Shown here: piece after piece, positions 5,005-12,503 of the stretch
Position numbering within the stretch: position 1 is the stretch's first letter
Layout: each line of letters starts with the position of its first letter
DNA from: an archaeon
Lineage (GTDB): Archaea > Thermoproteota > Bathyarchaeia > TCS64
Length of the DNA: 12,503 nt
Assembly: GCA_020444005.1 (NCBI GenBank)
Contig: JAHLLU010000024.1
Coordinates: 1-12,503 of the forward strand
Direction of reading: 5' to 3'
Notes under the pieces: generated by a model
The model's input: only the letters and a program-made list of their open reading frames with translations
Database searches by the model: none
Told to the model about the DNA's origin: nothing
Made by a program: the position numbers and the translations under genes

Positions 5005-5901
5005 TTAATTGACTACACCCATACGGTGTAGCTCCTCACGGAGAACATCAACAGTGTTCTTAAGACCTGTTTGCTGTTTCACGTACTCATCACCAGTGAT
5101 AATACCCTGCTTAAACCGACTATCCAAGCCTAGAAGCTCGATCTCGATCTCACTGATACGCGACTGCAGTAACTTTGTATAGTCTGCTGTTGGCGCCTCC
5201 GAGTCACCTAGCGATGCAACATCTGCTTGTACTACTCCGTCGTGTATTCTGAGTATTCTGTCGCTGATACGCGCAATGTTTGGGTCATGGGTAACCATGA
5301 TGACGGTTTTCTCAAGCTCCTTGTTGATCTTACGGAGATACTCCACTACTATTCTGGCGTTCTCTGTATCCAGTTCACCTGTGGGCTCGTCTGCAAGAAT
5401 AAGCGGAGGATCATTAGCAAGTGCTGCTGCTAAGGCGATACGCTGTTGTTCACCGCCGCTTAGCTCACCGGGTTTATGGTCTGCTCTGTCAAGTAGTCCA
5501 ACTACATTAAGTAGCTCCTCGATGCGTTTCTTACGTTCATCAGCCTTGATTCCGAGAGCAGCCATGGGTAGCTCAATGTTCTCTGCTGCGGTAAGAGTTG
5601 GTATGAGGTTCATGTTCTGGAAGACATGCCCCACGGTCTCGCGTCTAAAATTCACAAGGTCCCCTGTGGATAGATTGGTTAGGTCGGTTTCGAATACCTT
5701 GACGCTGCCTGCACTAGCCTTGTCTAAGCCGCCTATTATGTTTAGCAGCGTGGTTTTTCCGCTTCCACTTGGTCCGATGATGCTTATCATCTCGCCTTTG
5801 CGTACGTTGACGTTCAAGCCTCGGAGGGCTTGGACTTCGATCTGACCGATCTTGTATATCTTTATCAGGTCCCTTACGATGACCGCGTTTCTTGTACTCA
5901 T
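5005..5901 (-). CDS. ABC transporter ATP-binding protein, MacB/LolD type
   Basis: This is the cytoplasmic motor of a mechanotransmission-type ABC system. All motifs are intact: Walker A GPSGSGKTT (43-51), Q-loop Gln95 in VFQNMNLI, signature LSGGEQQR (147-154), Walker B LILADEP (167-173) with Glu172, the D-loop GELD, and switch His205 in VTHD. The LolD/MacB group is indicated by NIELPM after the Q-loop and the EPTGELD sequence. Usual members end near 225-235 residues. This one has 298, with an extra tail (about 235-298) of two charged helices (SRISEIEIELLGLDSRF and LKNTVDVLREELHRM) that may form a coiled coil. The start is backed by GGAGG seven bases upstream, lying inside the last codons of the permease gene, with only two bases between the two genes, so they are co-transcribed and probably translationally coupled. 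Confidence 0.92.
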   Translation of the reverse strand: MSTRNAVIVRDLIKIYKIGQIEVQALRGLNVNVRKGEMISIIGPSGSGKTTLLNIIGGLDKASAGSVKVFETDLTNLSTGDLVNFRRETVGHVFQNMNLIPTLTAAENIELPMAALGIKADERKKRIEELLNVVGLLDRADHKPGELSGGEQQRIALAAALANDPPLILADEPTGELDTENARIVVEYLRKINKELEKTVIMVTHDPNIARISDRILRIHDGVVQADVASLGDSEAPTADYTKLLQSRISEIEIELLGLDSRFKQGIITGDEYVKQQTGLKNTVDVLREELHRMGVVN

Positions 5902-5903
5902 TT

Positions 5904-8648
5904 TTATTCCTCCAGTTTTAGATCCGGCTCAGCCGCGATCCTGTTTACAGCCACCACGATGGGAACAATGGTGGACACTATTATTAGCCCTATGATTAAC
6001 CCCATCTGCAGTATCACCATATTGGTGAACACTACCTTGTATCTGAATATGAAAGCCAGCGCCTGATTTAGCAGATTAACCACTCCATACAATGTGAATA
6101 CCCCCACAAACAGACCCAAAGCAATAGCGAACAAGTCCATTCCAAGGTTTTCCACGAGCAGGGTTACCATCATCTGTTTTGGACTGAAGCCTCTGATGCT
6201 CATGATTGTGAGTTCCTTGTTTCTGCTCCTGATCATTGTTGATACTATCAAGACTATTCCAACTGATGCTACCAAGCCCGCAAAGTATGTGCCTAAGACT
6301 TGTACCTGTTTGGAGCCGCTAAGTATCACGTTATCCAAGGCGTTCTCAAGGTTTATCGCCGTCATGTCTACGCGCTGGACATCAAGGTCCACATCACCTA
6401 GAACATTACGCATGGTCTCCGGGTTAACATCTGGTTCAAGGTTTACGATTATTCTGCGCTGATCGATATATCGTTCCTTGATCTGCTCCATGAAGACATT
6501 GTTGACGTACATCATGGGATTGCTTGGAACATAGTTTTCACCAGTAGCCCAGCCATAGAAACCGATTATACGAACAGTGTAAGTTCTGGCGGCTGTGTTC
6601 AGAATCATTGTGTTATTTACGCTTAACCCAAGTGCAGCTGCTGCTCCTCGTTCGATTATCGCTCCGTCATCAATTCTCGCCATACGGTCAAACATAGTAA
6701 GATCATCCGTAAAGTCCTCTGGAATATACGCTGAGTCTCGCCAAGCTAATGGATCTATACCTCGTACAGGGATAGCGCCTAGACTGGTATCCGGTGTGAA
6801 TAATACCTCGATACTGGCAGCTTCCACGCCATCAACAGCAAGAACCTTCTCCAAGACACCCTCCGCGTCTTCTCCCTCGAAAAGCCATATCGCGGCATCG
6901 GCGCCTACTGAGCTGTAAGTTGCGCTCTTGATAAAGTTCTCACTGGACGCCACGTTACCGATAACGGTGATGCTGTAGCTAACGATTAACGCTACCATGA
7001 ATATTGTGGCTCCTGTTTTCTTGAGGTTCCTGCTTGAGCTAAGTGTTGAGAACTTTGCGGCATCACCTACAATCATCTCAGATATCTTGCTAAGAAGCTT
7101 CTGATAACGGGGTAACACCTTGATGAAGAGAGTCGTAAAGCCCCAGAAGAACACAATCGAGGATATGAAGCTAAGAATATAGTCAAAACCCCACCAAGTC
7201 GAATACAGCAAAGTCACGATCAGGTTAGTTGAACTAGGCTGGAACATATCCACACTCAAACCAAAATAGATCATCGCAAACCTGTAGACTCCTAAAAGTA
7301 GGGCAATGATTGGTCCAAGTAGGTCCTCTTCTTCCTCGTCGTCTGATAGGTGTTCTCTTAGAGCGTCTACGATGTTTATCTCGACTGCTTTTTGGGCTGG
7401 TCTGAAGATTGAGAATAATGAGAGGGCTGCGCTGAACACGAATACGGTTACAAGCGTTACTGGGTTGGTTGCTAGGAGAATATCAATAGGATTAACGCCC
7501 TGAATAACCAGTGGCAATACAAGGCTTCCAGCAACTATGCCTAATATCCATGCTAGCACAGATACCAGTACTCCTTCAAAGAGAAGCATCTGTAGCACCT
7601 GTCTATGATTCAGTCCTCGGGTCAACAGTAAACCGATCTCCCGGCGCCTGAGACCAAACACCACCTCAGCGATAGTGGTCCCAAGATACCACGCCGTAAA
7701 GAAGACGGGAAGACTTACCACCATGGTGTTTGACTTCATCGAGTTAAGATTCTGCTCAATAGCCTCCAGTATCTGCCCAAGGAAATTCTCCGGCAAATAC
7801 ATGTACTCAGCGCCATTAGCGTTGATCTCTTCAAGAATCAAAGTAACCCGGTCTATACTCCCCTGAATATCCCATGGGTTAACAAGCGTATCACGGTCAA
7901 GACTGATCAAAGCTACACCATGCTGGTCATCAGTTGGTCGCCGATCCTCAGCGAAAATCGAGTTTTGAATATCCATATAAGTGTCTGTGCTCATGAGGAT
8001 TAGGTTATAGCTGGGGCGTTTCTGGCTGGGATCATTTCTATTGAATAAACCGGTCAGATAACTGCTGTATCGCCCTACAAATAATGTCCACGCAGTGTCC
8101 TCTACCGCTATTGCGTCCTGTATAGGCATCTTGAATTGCCTGTTCTCAAAACCCGGTGGGCTCTGCCACAAATAGGTACTGAGGTCTATAACAACGGAGC
8201 CATTTTCCATGTACTCCTCTGTGAGAGCTGAGCTGACGTCAAAATAGACTTTACCTCTTTCAAGGTAGTCGATGCCCACAAGTTGATCATAAAAGACACT
8301 ATCATCGGGAATGGCGATCAGATAAACGCCCTCCACCGTGACATTTGTGCCCGGCTCCCAGATATTAACAGGAGCATAGACAAATTGATCAATAGCCGTT
8401 ACGCCCTCAATATCCCCCATAACGTTCTCGACGTCAAATATCCGGGTATCAGTGATGTTCTTGTCACTCGCCTCATCAATGATGTCGTAAGGCGCTGACT
8501 CGAATATCTGCTGAATGCTCCGAGCACCAATAGCGTCCGCTCCTTGAAGTATACCCGCAAATAATGTGGTGGCTAATGCAACGCTCAAGAAAAGGGATAG
8601 AAACATACCTCTTCCGCGTATTATTCGTTTGATAGCGTAACGGAACAT
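5904..8648 (-). CDS. ABC transporter permease, FtsX/MacB-like, duplicated (about 10 TM)
   Basis: This partner of the downstream ATPase has 914 residues. Counting from the TTG at 8654, hydrophobic helices lie near 16-37, 312-332, 361-385, 397-417, 445-467, 490-512, 547-566, 787-806, 838-860 and 880-903. Two large extracytoplasmic domains (about 38-310 and 568-786) each follow the first helix of a half. Both halves carry the FtsX-type cytoplasmic motif after their second helix: RRREIGLLLTRGLNHRQV (337-354) and RNKELTIMSIRGFSPKQM (811-828). This is the duplicated layout of large archaeal and Gram-positive FtsX permeases, which move lipids, peptides or proteins out of the membrane or transmit force to surface enzymes; the cargo is unknown. 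An acidic loop, DDEEEED, sits at 438-444 between halves. I prefer the ATG at 8648 over the TTG at 8654 because a TATA-like box lies about 27 bases before it. Confidence 0.88.
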   Translation of the reverse strand: MFRYAIKRIIRGRGMFLSLFLSVALATTLFAGILQGADAIGARSIQQIFESAPYDIIDEASDKNITDTRIFDVENVMGDIEGVTAIDQFVYAPVNIWEPGTNVTVEGVYLIAIPDDSVFYDQLVGIDYLERGKVYFDVSSALTEEYMENGSVVIDLSTYLWQSPPGFENRQFKMPIQDAIAVEDTAWTLFVGRYSSYLTGLFNRNDPSQKRPSYNLILMSTDTYMDIQNSIFAEDRRPTDDQHGVALISLDRDTLVNPWDIQGSIDRVTLILEEINANGAEYMYLPENFLGQILEAIEQNLNSMKSNTMVVSLPVFFTAWYLGTTIAEVVFGLRRREIGLLLTRGLNHRQVLQMLLFEGVLVSVLAWILGIVAGSLVLPLVIQGVNPIDILLATNPVTLVTVFVFSAALSLFSIFRPAQKAVEINIVDALREHLSDDEEEEDLLGPIIALLLGVYRFAMIYFGLSVDMFQPSSTNLIVTLLYSTWWGFDYILSFISSIVFFWGFTTLFIKVLPRYQKLLSKISEMIVGDAAKFSTLSSSRNLKKTGATIFMVALIVSYSITVIGNVASSENFIKSATYSSVGADAAIWLFEGEDAEGVLEKVLAVDGVEAASIEVLFTPDTSLGAIPVRGIDPLAWRDSAYIPEDFTDDLTMFDRMARIDDGAIIERGAAAALGLSVNNTMILNTAARTYTVRIIGFYGWATGENYVPSNPMMYVNNVFMEQIKERYIDQRRIIVNLEPDVNPETMRNVLGDVDLDVQRVDMTAINLENALDNVILSGSKQVQVLGTYFAGLVASVGIVLIVSTMIRSRNKELTIMSIRGFSPKQMMVTLLVENLGMDLFAIALGLFVGVFTLYGVVNLLNQALAFIFRYKVVFTNMVILQMGLIIGLIIVSTIVPIVVAVNRIAAEPDLKLEE

Positions 8649-8670
8649 CCTCAAAAGAGACGCGGTGCTC

Positions 8671-8680
8671 GTTTAAAAAA
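8671..8680 (-). promoter_or_regulatory. TATA-like element of the ABC permease-ATPase operon
   Basis: On the - strand the sequence reads TTTTTTAAAC, centred about 27 bases before the ATG at 8648. This spacing predicts a transcript beginning at or next to the start codon, a leaderless arrangement common in archaea. Confidence 0.45.
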
Positions 8681-8705
8681 AGTTGCCTAAATGGGCTTGT
8701 TGAAG

Positions 8706-8726
8706 CCTTATGTTTATCTAATAAGG
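8706..8726. promoter_or_regulatory. Inverted repeat between divergent promoters
   Basis: CCTTAT (8706-8711) and ATAAGG (8721-8726) are perfect inverted copies with a 9-base spacer. The site lies between the two divergent core promoters and could bind a dimeric regulator of either or both operons. A/T-rich composition makes chance occurrence possible. Confidence 0.35.
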
Positions 8727-8731
8727 ATTTT

Positions 8732-8743
8732 GCTTAAATAAGC
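8732..8743. promoter_or_regulatory. 12-base palindrome overlapping the BRE of the DUF1512-like gene
   Basis: GCTTA (8732-8736) and TAAGC (8739-8743) are inverted copies around AA. The right arm overlaps the presumed BRE (from 8742), so a protein bound here would compete with TFB. Confidence 0.35.
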
Positions 8744-8755
8744 TAAACTTTATAA
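8742..8755 (+). promoter_or_regulatory. BRE/TATA promoter of the DUF1512-like gene
   Basis: GCTAAA (8742-8747) matches the archaeal BRE pattern R-N-W-A-A-W and is followed directly by CTTTATAA (8748-8755), a good TATA box. Its centre is about 27 bases before the GTG at 8779, predicting transcription start near 8777-8779. Confidence 0.7.
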
Positions 8756-8778
8756 CCGCTCCCCTGTTTTCAACAGCA

Positions 8779-9909
8779 GTGAATTTAATGTTCCAACTGC
8801 TTGGACAAGTACTTCAACAACAAGACAGCGAGATAGGCATGATACTGAACACATTGTTCAGCCTAGCTTTTATCGTCTACCTATTCTACGCTCAAAAGAT
8901 CCAAGGCATGACAATGCTTCGACAAATCGAAGTAAGCCTACGAAAAATCAAGAGATACCGGGACAAGGGCAAAAACGTAGCCGTTGAAGCCATCAAAGAC
9001 TATGGTAAACCCGAAAAAGACCCTACACCACAGGTAGAACGATTCATCGAACACTTCATGATAGAACCAGTAAGCATGGACCCAGCTGGAGTAGTGCAAA
9101 AACTAGGAAGTATCATGAATGTAAGAGAGTTTACGTTCAAACAAGAAGTCGCTCGGATGGCACCAGAAGCCACTGAAGCTCAGAGAAACAATCTTGAGAA
9201 CCTTCTTGAGGCGAGTCTGGTCTTGAATCAGTTCTACAAGATCATCAGACACTATTACCTGATGGGTAAGAAGACTATGAACATCTACATCATCATGCAG
9301 ATTCACATGATCCTACCCATGATCATCAAACAAATCGAATCCTACAGCGCAGCACTTCAAGCATTCAGAGACGGCATACCCATCGGAGACAGCGTCGGAC
9401 CCATAGTAGCATCCAAACTACTCAATGGCGCACCCACAAAACTCGTAGCCACAGAGATGATGGCAGGAGAGATCGAGTTTGAGGGAAGAAGAGTCATAGT
9501 AACCAAGGCACAGGGACCCGGGGGAAGCGTAGGCAAACCAGGAGACGCAGTTGATTTCCTAGTCAACCGGGAGGAAGGCAAGGTTAAGATGCTTATAACA
9601 GTAGACGCAGCCGGTAAACTAGAAGGAGAAGAAGTAGGCGAGATCGCTGAAGGAGTCGGCGCAGCCATCGGTGGACCCGGAGTAGAGAAGTACAAGATCG
9701 AAAAAGCAGCGACAGAGAACAACGTACCGCTATACGCGGTTGCCATCAAGCAGGGCATGGAACACGTTGTAGCGCCGCTAGTCGAGGAACTCATGGAAGC
9801 CACAGATAAAGCAGTAAGCAGCGTCAAAGGACTGATACTGGACTATAGCGAGGAAGGCGACACAATAATTGTAGCTGGAATCGGAAACACAGTGGGGGTT
9901 GGTCAATAA
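8779..9909 (+). CDS. DUF1512-like archaeal membrane protein
   Basis: The 376-residue length, N-terminal membrane helix and conserved GPGGSVGKPG segment (247-256) fit DUF1512, an archaeal family of about 370 residues with no known function, as I remember it. A hydrophobic helix spans about 20-38. A basic cytoplasmic stretch (LRKIKRYRDKGK) follows, then an alpha-helical region, a second hydrophobic helix (about 168-184, possibly membrane-embedded) and a C-terminal alpha/beta domain (220-376) rich in Gly. The last part (IGGPGVEKYKIEKAATENNVPLYAVAIKQGM) looks like a compact nucleotide- or metabolite-binding fold, which is only an impression. The start is either GTG 8779, leaderless from the strong promoter, or ATG 8788, preceded by GTGA five bases upstream. 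Its stop overlaps the start of the zinc-ribbon gene in TAATG, implying coupled production and perhaps a membrane complex. Confidence 0.8.
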   Translation: MNLMFQLLGQVLQQQDSEIGMILNTLFSLAFIVYLFYAQKIQGMTMLRQIEVSLRKIKRYRDKGKNVAVEAIKDYGKPEKDPTPQVERFIEHFMIEPVSMDPAGVVQKLGSIMNVREFTFKQEVARMAPEATEAQRNNLENLLEASLVLNQFYKIIRHYYLMGKKTMNIYIIMQIHMILPMIIKQIESYSAALQAFRDGIPIGDSVGPIVASKLLNGAPTKLVATEMMAGEIEFEGRRVIVTKAQGPGGSVGKPGDAVDFLVNREEGKVKMLITVDAAGKLEGEEVGEIAEGVGAAIGGPGVEKYKIEKAATENNVPLYAVAIKQGMEHVVAPLVEELMEATDKAVSSVKGLILDYSEEGDTIIVAGIGNTVGVGQ

Positions 9910-10322
9910 TGGCAGACAGCGACGTAGGACCACTAGCAGGAGCAACCCAGAACTGGACGACCCTAGCGCTCATGGTTGTAGTAGGAGCCATCGCTCTTGC
10001 CAGCCTTTACATGGGTTTCACCAATTATGGTGAAGGTAACATGGAAACAGCGTTCATGTACATACTAATCGGTGTCTCAGGGTTCGTAGCCATAGGGTTC
10101 ACATTCTTCAAAGCTAAGCCAGCGACCAAAACACAGGACGGACCAAAAGAAGTCGAAGTAGTAACCACCCTAGAGTGCCCCCAATGCAACCTCAAGAGAG
10201 TAAGGGCATTCCAGCCAGGGGACTATATCTTCAAGAAAGATGAGCCATGTACCCGCTGCGAGGGCATGATGACCGTAACAAGGATCAACGCCCGAAAAGA
10301 CCCTAAAGAGAAGAAAGACTAG
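9909..10322 (+). CDS. Two-helix membrane protein with C-terminal zinc ribbon
   Basis: The 137-residue protein has two hydrophobic helices (about 17-36 and 47-67), a linker rich in Lys, Asp and Thr, then a zinc ribbon with Cys90 and Cys93 (CPQC) and Cys114 and Cys117 (CTRC), and a basic tail (RKDPKEKKD). The ribbon is probably on the cytoplasmic side, since the flanking segments are strongly charged. I do not recognise a named family. Its ATG shares an A with the upstream stop (TAATG), so it is translated together with the DUF1512-like protein and probably acts with it in the membrane. The ribbon could bind protein or nucleic acid. The stop codon lies in a CTAG that is also the stop of the convergent aminopeptidase gene. 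Confidence 0.8.
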   Translation: MADSDVGPLAGATQNWTTLALMVVVGAIALASLYMGFTNYGEGNMETAFMYILIGVSGFVAIGFTFFKAKPATKTQDGPKEVEVVTTLECPQCNLKRVRAFQPGDYIFKKDEPCTRCEGMMTVTRINARKDPKEKKD

Positions 10323-11209
10323 GCTGTAGTTACTTCACAGCCGTCCTCTGTTACGATGACGCTGTGTTCAGCCTGAGCTACTTTGGCATGGCTACTTTCG
10401 ATAAGCTGTGGGTAGCTCATTATTGATTTTGCATTCAATAGTTCTTGGAAAGCCTCTAAGCCTTTGCCTGAACTGAATTTTCTCATCACCCAACGGGATG
10501 CAAAAGGAAGAGTCCTGTACTCGGCTTGAATATATTTCTGCATCTTCTTAGCGGTGCCTTTAACAGAGCGTCTTTTTTGCATTCGGTATATGTTACTTGG
10601 AGGACCATCAGTGACCAAGCCATCAGCGGTTGGGGGAACAGCGAAGGGCTCGATGGCGTAAACATCACCCTCGTTGATGACGTGCCGGTCATGACCATTG
10701 ATATTGGGGATGCTCTTACCCGCGTGGACTACATAACGAGCTAATTTATGTCCAGTAAGATTACGAATAGGCTTAGCGCCATGGCTCCTTATTGCGTCCT
10801 CGATTGCAGCGCCTATCTCATTTGCCCTGACTCCGGGTCTGATTGTCTGTATGGCTGCATCAAGACCAGCAGTAGCCGCCTCCACAAGGTAATCATAACT
10901 AGGATCAAAACTTACAGTCTTTGCTGTATCCGCGATATAGCCGTCAACATGAACACCTACATCAAGCTTCACCAGGCTTCGCTCAGGTATCACAGTCTTG
11001 TCATTGATAGGTGCACAATAATGCGCGGCAACATGATCAATGTCCACGTTGCATGGGAAAGCCATCTTTCCCCCCATTTCTGCCACTCTTTGGTTTACTA
11101 GGTCGCAGATGTACTCTACCTTAACACCGGGCTCTATCTCAGCAAGCGTGGTATCCCGTACCTTTGATGCGATACGTCCTGCTTCTCTTAGCGCTTCAAA
11201 CGGCTCCAT
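10319..11209 (-). CDS. map: Methionine aminopeptidase, type II (archaeal)
   Basis: It removes the initiator methionine from nascent proteins in the cytoplasm. From the ATG at 11209 the protein has 296 residues, matching archaeal type II enzymes, which lack the long eukaryotic N-terminal extension. All five metal ligands are present: Asp83 and Asp94 (KLDVGVHVDGYIADTA), His154 (LTGHKLARY), Glu187 (AIEPFA) and Glu281 (QAEHSVIV). His63 (AAHY) and His162 (VHAGKSIPNI) match the substrate-binding histidines of the family. The type II insertion follows Glu187 (about 200-275, including the TLPFASRW segment). The frame stays open upstream to an ATG at 11326, but that extension would lie inside the universal stress gene and has no homology to the family, so I reject it. 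It lies 55 bases after the stress-protein stop; a T-tract between them may make its promoter separate. It ends inside a CTAG shared with the opposing gene. Confidence 0.95.
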   Translation of the reverse strand: MEPFEALREAGRIASKVRDTTLAEIEPGVKVEYICDLVNQRVAEMGGKMAFPCNVDIDHVAAHYCAPINDKTVIPERSLVKLDVGVHVDGYIADTAKTVSFDPSYDYLVEAATAGLDAAIQTIRPGVRANEIGAAIEDAIRSHGAKPIRNLTGHKLARYVVHAGKSIPNINGHDRHVINEGDVYAIEPFAVPPTADGLVTDGPPSNIYRMQKRRSVKGTAKKMQKYIQAEYRTLPFASRWVMRKFSSGKGLEAFQELLNAKSIMSYPQLIESSHAKVAQAEHSVIVTEDGCEVTTA

Positions 11210-11243
11210 ATCAACTAGAAACGTGTATCCATAGGAAAAGGGT

Positions 11244-11264
11244 TCCCCTCTAAAAAAACGGGGA
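11244..11264 (-). terminator. T-tract terminator after the universal stress gene
   Basis: Directly after the stress-protein stop (TAG at 11265-11267) the - strand reads TCCCC, then a loop holding T7 (11252-11258), then GGGGA. In archaea a T-run alone can end transcription. If it works, the aminopeptidase gene needs its own promoter in the 35 bases that follow, where I see only a poor TATA candidate. Confidence 0.4.
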
Positions 11265-11735
11265 CTACTTGATGATAAGTACGGGTTTTGTACAGCTCTC
11301 AACGACACGCCTACTGGTGCTGCCAAGTATCCAGCCTGTAATGCCGCCTAGACCCCTGCTGCCGATGACAATTAGATCCATATCGTTGTTTTCAGCCTCA
11401 TCTACGATGGTACTGCTGGGTCTTCCCTCCATAAGCTGAGTTGTTACCTGTAGATCAGGGAAGTGGCCCTTGATGTCTTCCTCGGCTTCCTCAAGGCTCT
11501 TACCATAGATTGTTTTCATCCTGTCTTGGTAGTCTCCAAGGTCTTGGGCTGCCGTGACTGGTGCTGCTCCGAATCCCTCGTCTGGGAAGACTGGCATCAT
11601 TACCTTTGGTACTACGGATATGATGTGGACTGATGCTTTAGATAAATCAGCGATAGATACAGCGTGGTCTAGGGCGTGTTTACTTGCCTCTGAACCATCA
11701 AACGCTACTAGTATCTTTTTGTACATTTTGCTCAT
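11265..11735 (-). CDS. Universal stress protein (UspA family)
   Basis: This single-domain protein of 156 residues has the usual length. The N-terminal strand KKILVAFDGSEASKHALDHAV (6-26) includes the conserved Asp14-Gly-Ser. The C-terminal part has the ATP-binding pattern G-x2-G-x9-G-S/T, seen as GSRG then GST across residues 125-140, and ends in KPVLIIK, a typical final strand. It therefore belongs to the ATP-binding subgroup and is likely a soluble dimer. The insert PVFPDEGFGAAPVTAAQDL after the second strand is variable in the family. A TATA box 21-27 bases before the ATG indicates leaderless transcription from its own promoter. The genes around it do not show a specific stress role. Confidence 0.93.
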   Translation of the reverse strand: MSKMYKKILVAFDGSEASKHALDHAVSIADLSKASVHIISVVPKVMMPVFPDEGFGAAPVTAAQDLGDYQDRMKTIYGKSLEEAEEDIKGHFPDLQVTTQLMEGRPSSTIVDEAENNDMDLIVIGSRGLGGITGWILGSTSRRVVESCTKPVLIIK

Positions 11736-11755
11736 GAATTATATGGTGACGAGGG

Positions 11756-11762
11756 ATATAAA
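11756..11762 (-). promoter_or_regulatory. TATA box of the universal stress gene
   Basis: The - strand reads TTTATAT here within GGTTTATATCCC, centred 24 bases before the ATG at 11735, and lies just after the stop of the upstream DUF1177 gene. This spacing predicts a leaderless transcript. Confidence 0.65.
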
Positions 11763-11766
11763 CCTC

Positions 11767-12503
11767 TCAACCCAAAGCTTGTAGATGCTTGTGAGCACCA
11801 TATTTCTCTAGGATGATCTCCCACTCATCAACATCATAGAAGCAGCATAACCCCTTACCATACTGCTTAGCAACCTCGATCACATACCGCCCAGCCGCCT
11901 CAATATCAGTAGGATGACTAGCACCAGTACCACACCCCGGTACAGGCACCTGTGTAGTAATCGCTAAACCAAGAACGGGTACGTTTGTGGCGATACATGG
12001 CTGCATTATACTGTTGATGTGATCCAAACCGTTGCCATAGGGGGTTATGTCCTGAGTGGTAATCGGGCATATCTTGGGTAATTCCCCTGTAACCCACTCC
12101 ATGATGTCCACTAGGTCTTTACTCACCTTCAAGACCCACCCCTCCTTGACCGTAGGGGTGATGGCGAATCCCCTCCAGTTAGCAAGTCTATTCCCCTTGG
12201 TTGTATCGATGCTGATGATGGCATTCATCTCTGGATCAACCTCATGTTTGTTCATAGTAACCGTATCAACAGGACTCCCCATGAAAGGCACAGGCTCATG
12301 GGGCTTAATTGGGGCATCAGGGCAAATATGCGTTGCAACTATCACGTCCCCCGGTAGTTGATCGCCTTTTCGCTGCATGTCAGCCAGCTTCATGGCTACA
12401 CTGAGAGCTGTGCTTGCTCCATCAGAGTCAGAGACGAGACCAATCTGTTCTGGGCGGGCTCCTATTCCCCCGAGTCTTCCGATTACTCCGAGGGTTGGTG
12501 CTT
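11767..12503 (-). CDS. DUF1177-family protein (5' partial)
   Basis: The frame runs past the first internal ATG (12393) to the window edge. The 36 extra codons translate to a sequence containing TLGVIGRLGGIGARPEQIGL and VSDSDGAS, the conserved N-terminal part of the family, so the true start lies outside. About 244 of the usual roughly 300 residues are visible. Conserved blocks, as I remember the family, are GDVIVATHICPDAP, PFMGSPVD, SIDTTKGNR, TTQDITPYGNG and VPVPGCGTGASHPTDIE. The function of DUF1177 is not established. Several invariant His, Asp and Cys residues and a layout reminiscent of metallopeptidase-like folds hint at a metal-dependent enzyme, but I see no signature that proves this. 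It appears soluble, with no membrane segment. It lies 31 bases upstream of the stress-protein gene on the same strand, which has its own promoter. Confidence 0.75.
   Translation of the reverse strand, partial: APTLGVIGRLGGIGARPEQIGLVSDSDGASTALSVAMKLADMQRKGDQLPGDVIVATHICPDAPIKPHEPVPFMGSPVDTVTMNKHEVDPEMNAIISIDTTKGNRLANWRGFAITPTVKEGWVLKVSKDLVDIMEWVTGELPKICPITTQDITPYGNGLDHINSIMQPCIATNVPVLGLAITTQVPVPGCGTGASHPTDIEAAGRYVIEVAKQYGKGLCCFYDVDEWEIILEKYGAHKHLQALG

Noticed and set aside
5276..5845. 189-codon open frame on the + strand
   Set aside because: It is antisense to the intact ABC ATPase, rich in Ser and Arg as shadow frames are, and has no promoter or recognisable domain.
9357..9827. 156-codon open frame on the - strand
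   Set aside because: It is antisense to the DUF1512-like gene, with low-complexity Ser/Thr/Pro composition.
11210..11326. 39-residue N-terminal extension of methionine aminopeptidase starting at the ATG at 11326
   Set aside because: It would overlap the last part of the universal stress gene, and the archaeal enzyme family begins at the Met at 11209.
1..12503. CRISPR array, tRNA, transposon or phage genes
   Set aside because: No regularly spaced repeats, cloverleaf-like segments, transposase or integrase motifs, or terminal repeats were seen.

Overview
The window is archaeal. It carries a family-B DNA polymerase with a RadA/RecA-like partner, a type II methionine aminopeptidase of the short archaeal kind, and a DUF1512-type membrane protein. 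Several upstream regions show archaeal BRE/TATA boxes about 25 bases before the start codon (leaderless-type promoters), and others show GGTGA/GGAGG ribosome binding sites. GC content looks slightly under one half. An Asgard-type archaeon (for example Thorarchaeota-like) is my guess from gene style only and is not proven by any one gene here. I saw no rRNA, tRNA, CRISPR array, insertion sequence or integrase.

Region 1 (1-3841, + strand): a 5'-truncated RadA/RecA-superfamily protein with degraded ATPase motifs overlaps by 4 bases a 695-residue family-B polymerase. The polymerase has lost its proofreading exonuclease residues and carries altered motifs B and C (PolB2/Dpo2-like). A metallo-beta-lactamase-fold hydrolase follows 32 bases later. 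The RecA-like plus non-canonical polymerase pair resembles, by analogy, the bacterial ImuA-ImuB/DnaE2 damage-tolerance cassette and is the most interesting part of the window.

Region 2 (3842-8778): a 238-base intergenic region with a G-tract, hairpins and two inverted repeats leads into a membrane-anchored winged-helix regulator. Convergent to it is an 80-residue two-helix membrane protein, then a MacB/LolCDE-type ABC exporter operon (permease then ATPase, - strand). A TTGACAA/TTGTCAA word occurs four times in the two promoter regions that flank the regulator and the small membrane protein, suggesting one regulatory circuit.

Region 3 (8655-12503): a compact divergent promoter drives, on the + strand, a DUF1512-like membrane protein and a two-helix zinc-ribbon protein with overlapping stop and start. 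Facing them on the - strand are a DUF1177-family protein (start beyond the window), a universal stress protein with a leaderless promoter, and type II methionine aminopeptidase. The aminopeptidase and the zinc-ribbon protein end in the same CTAG tetranucleotide.
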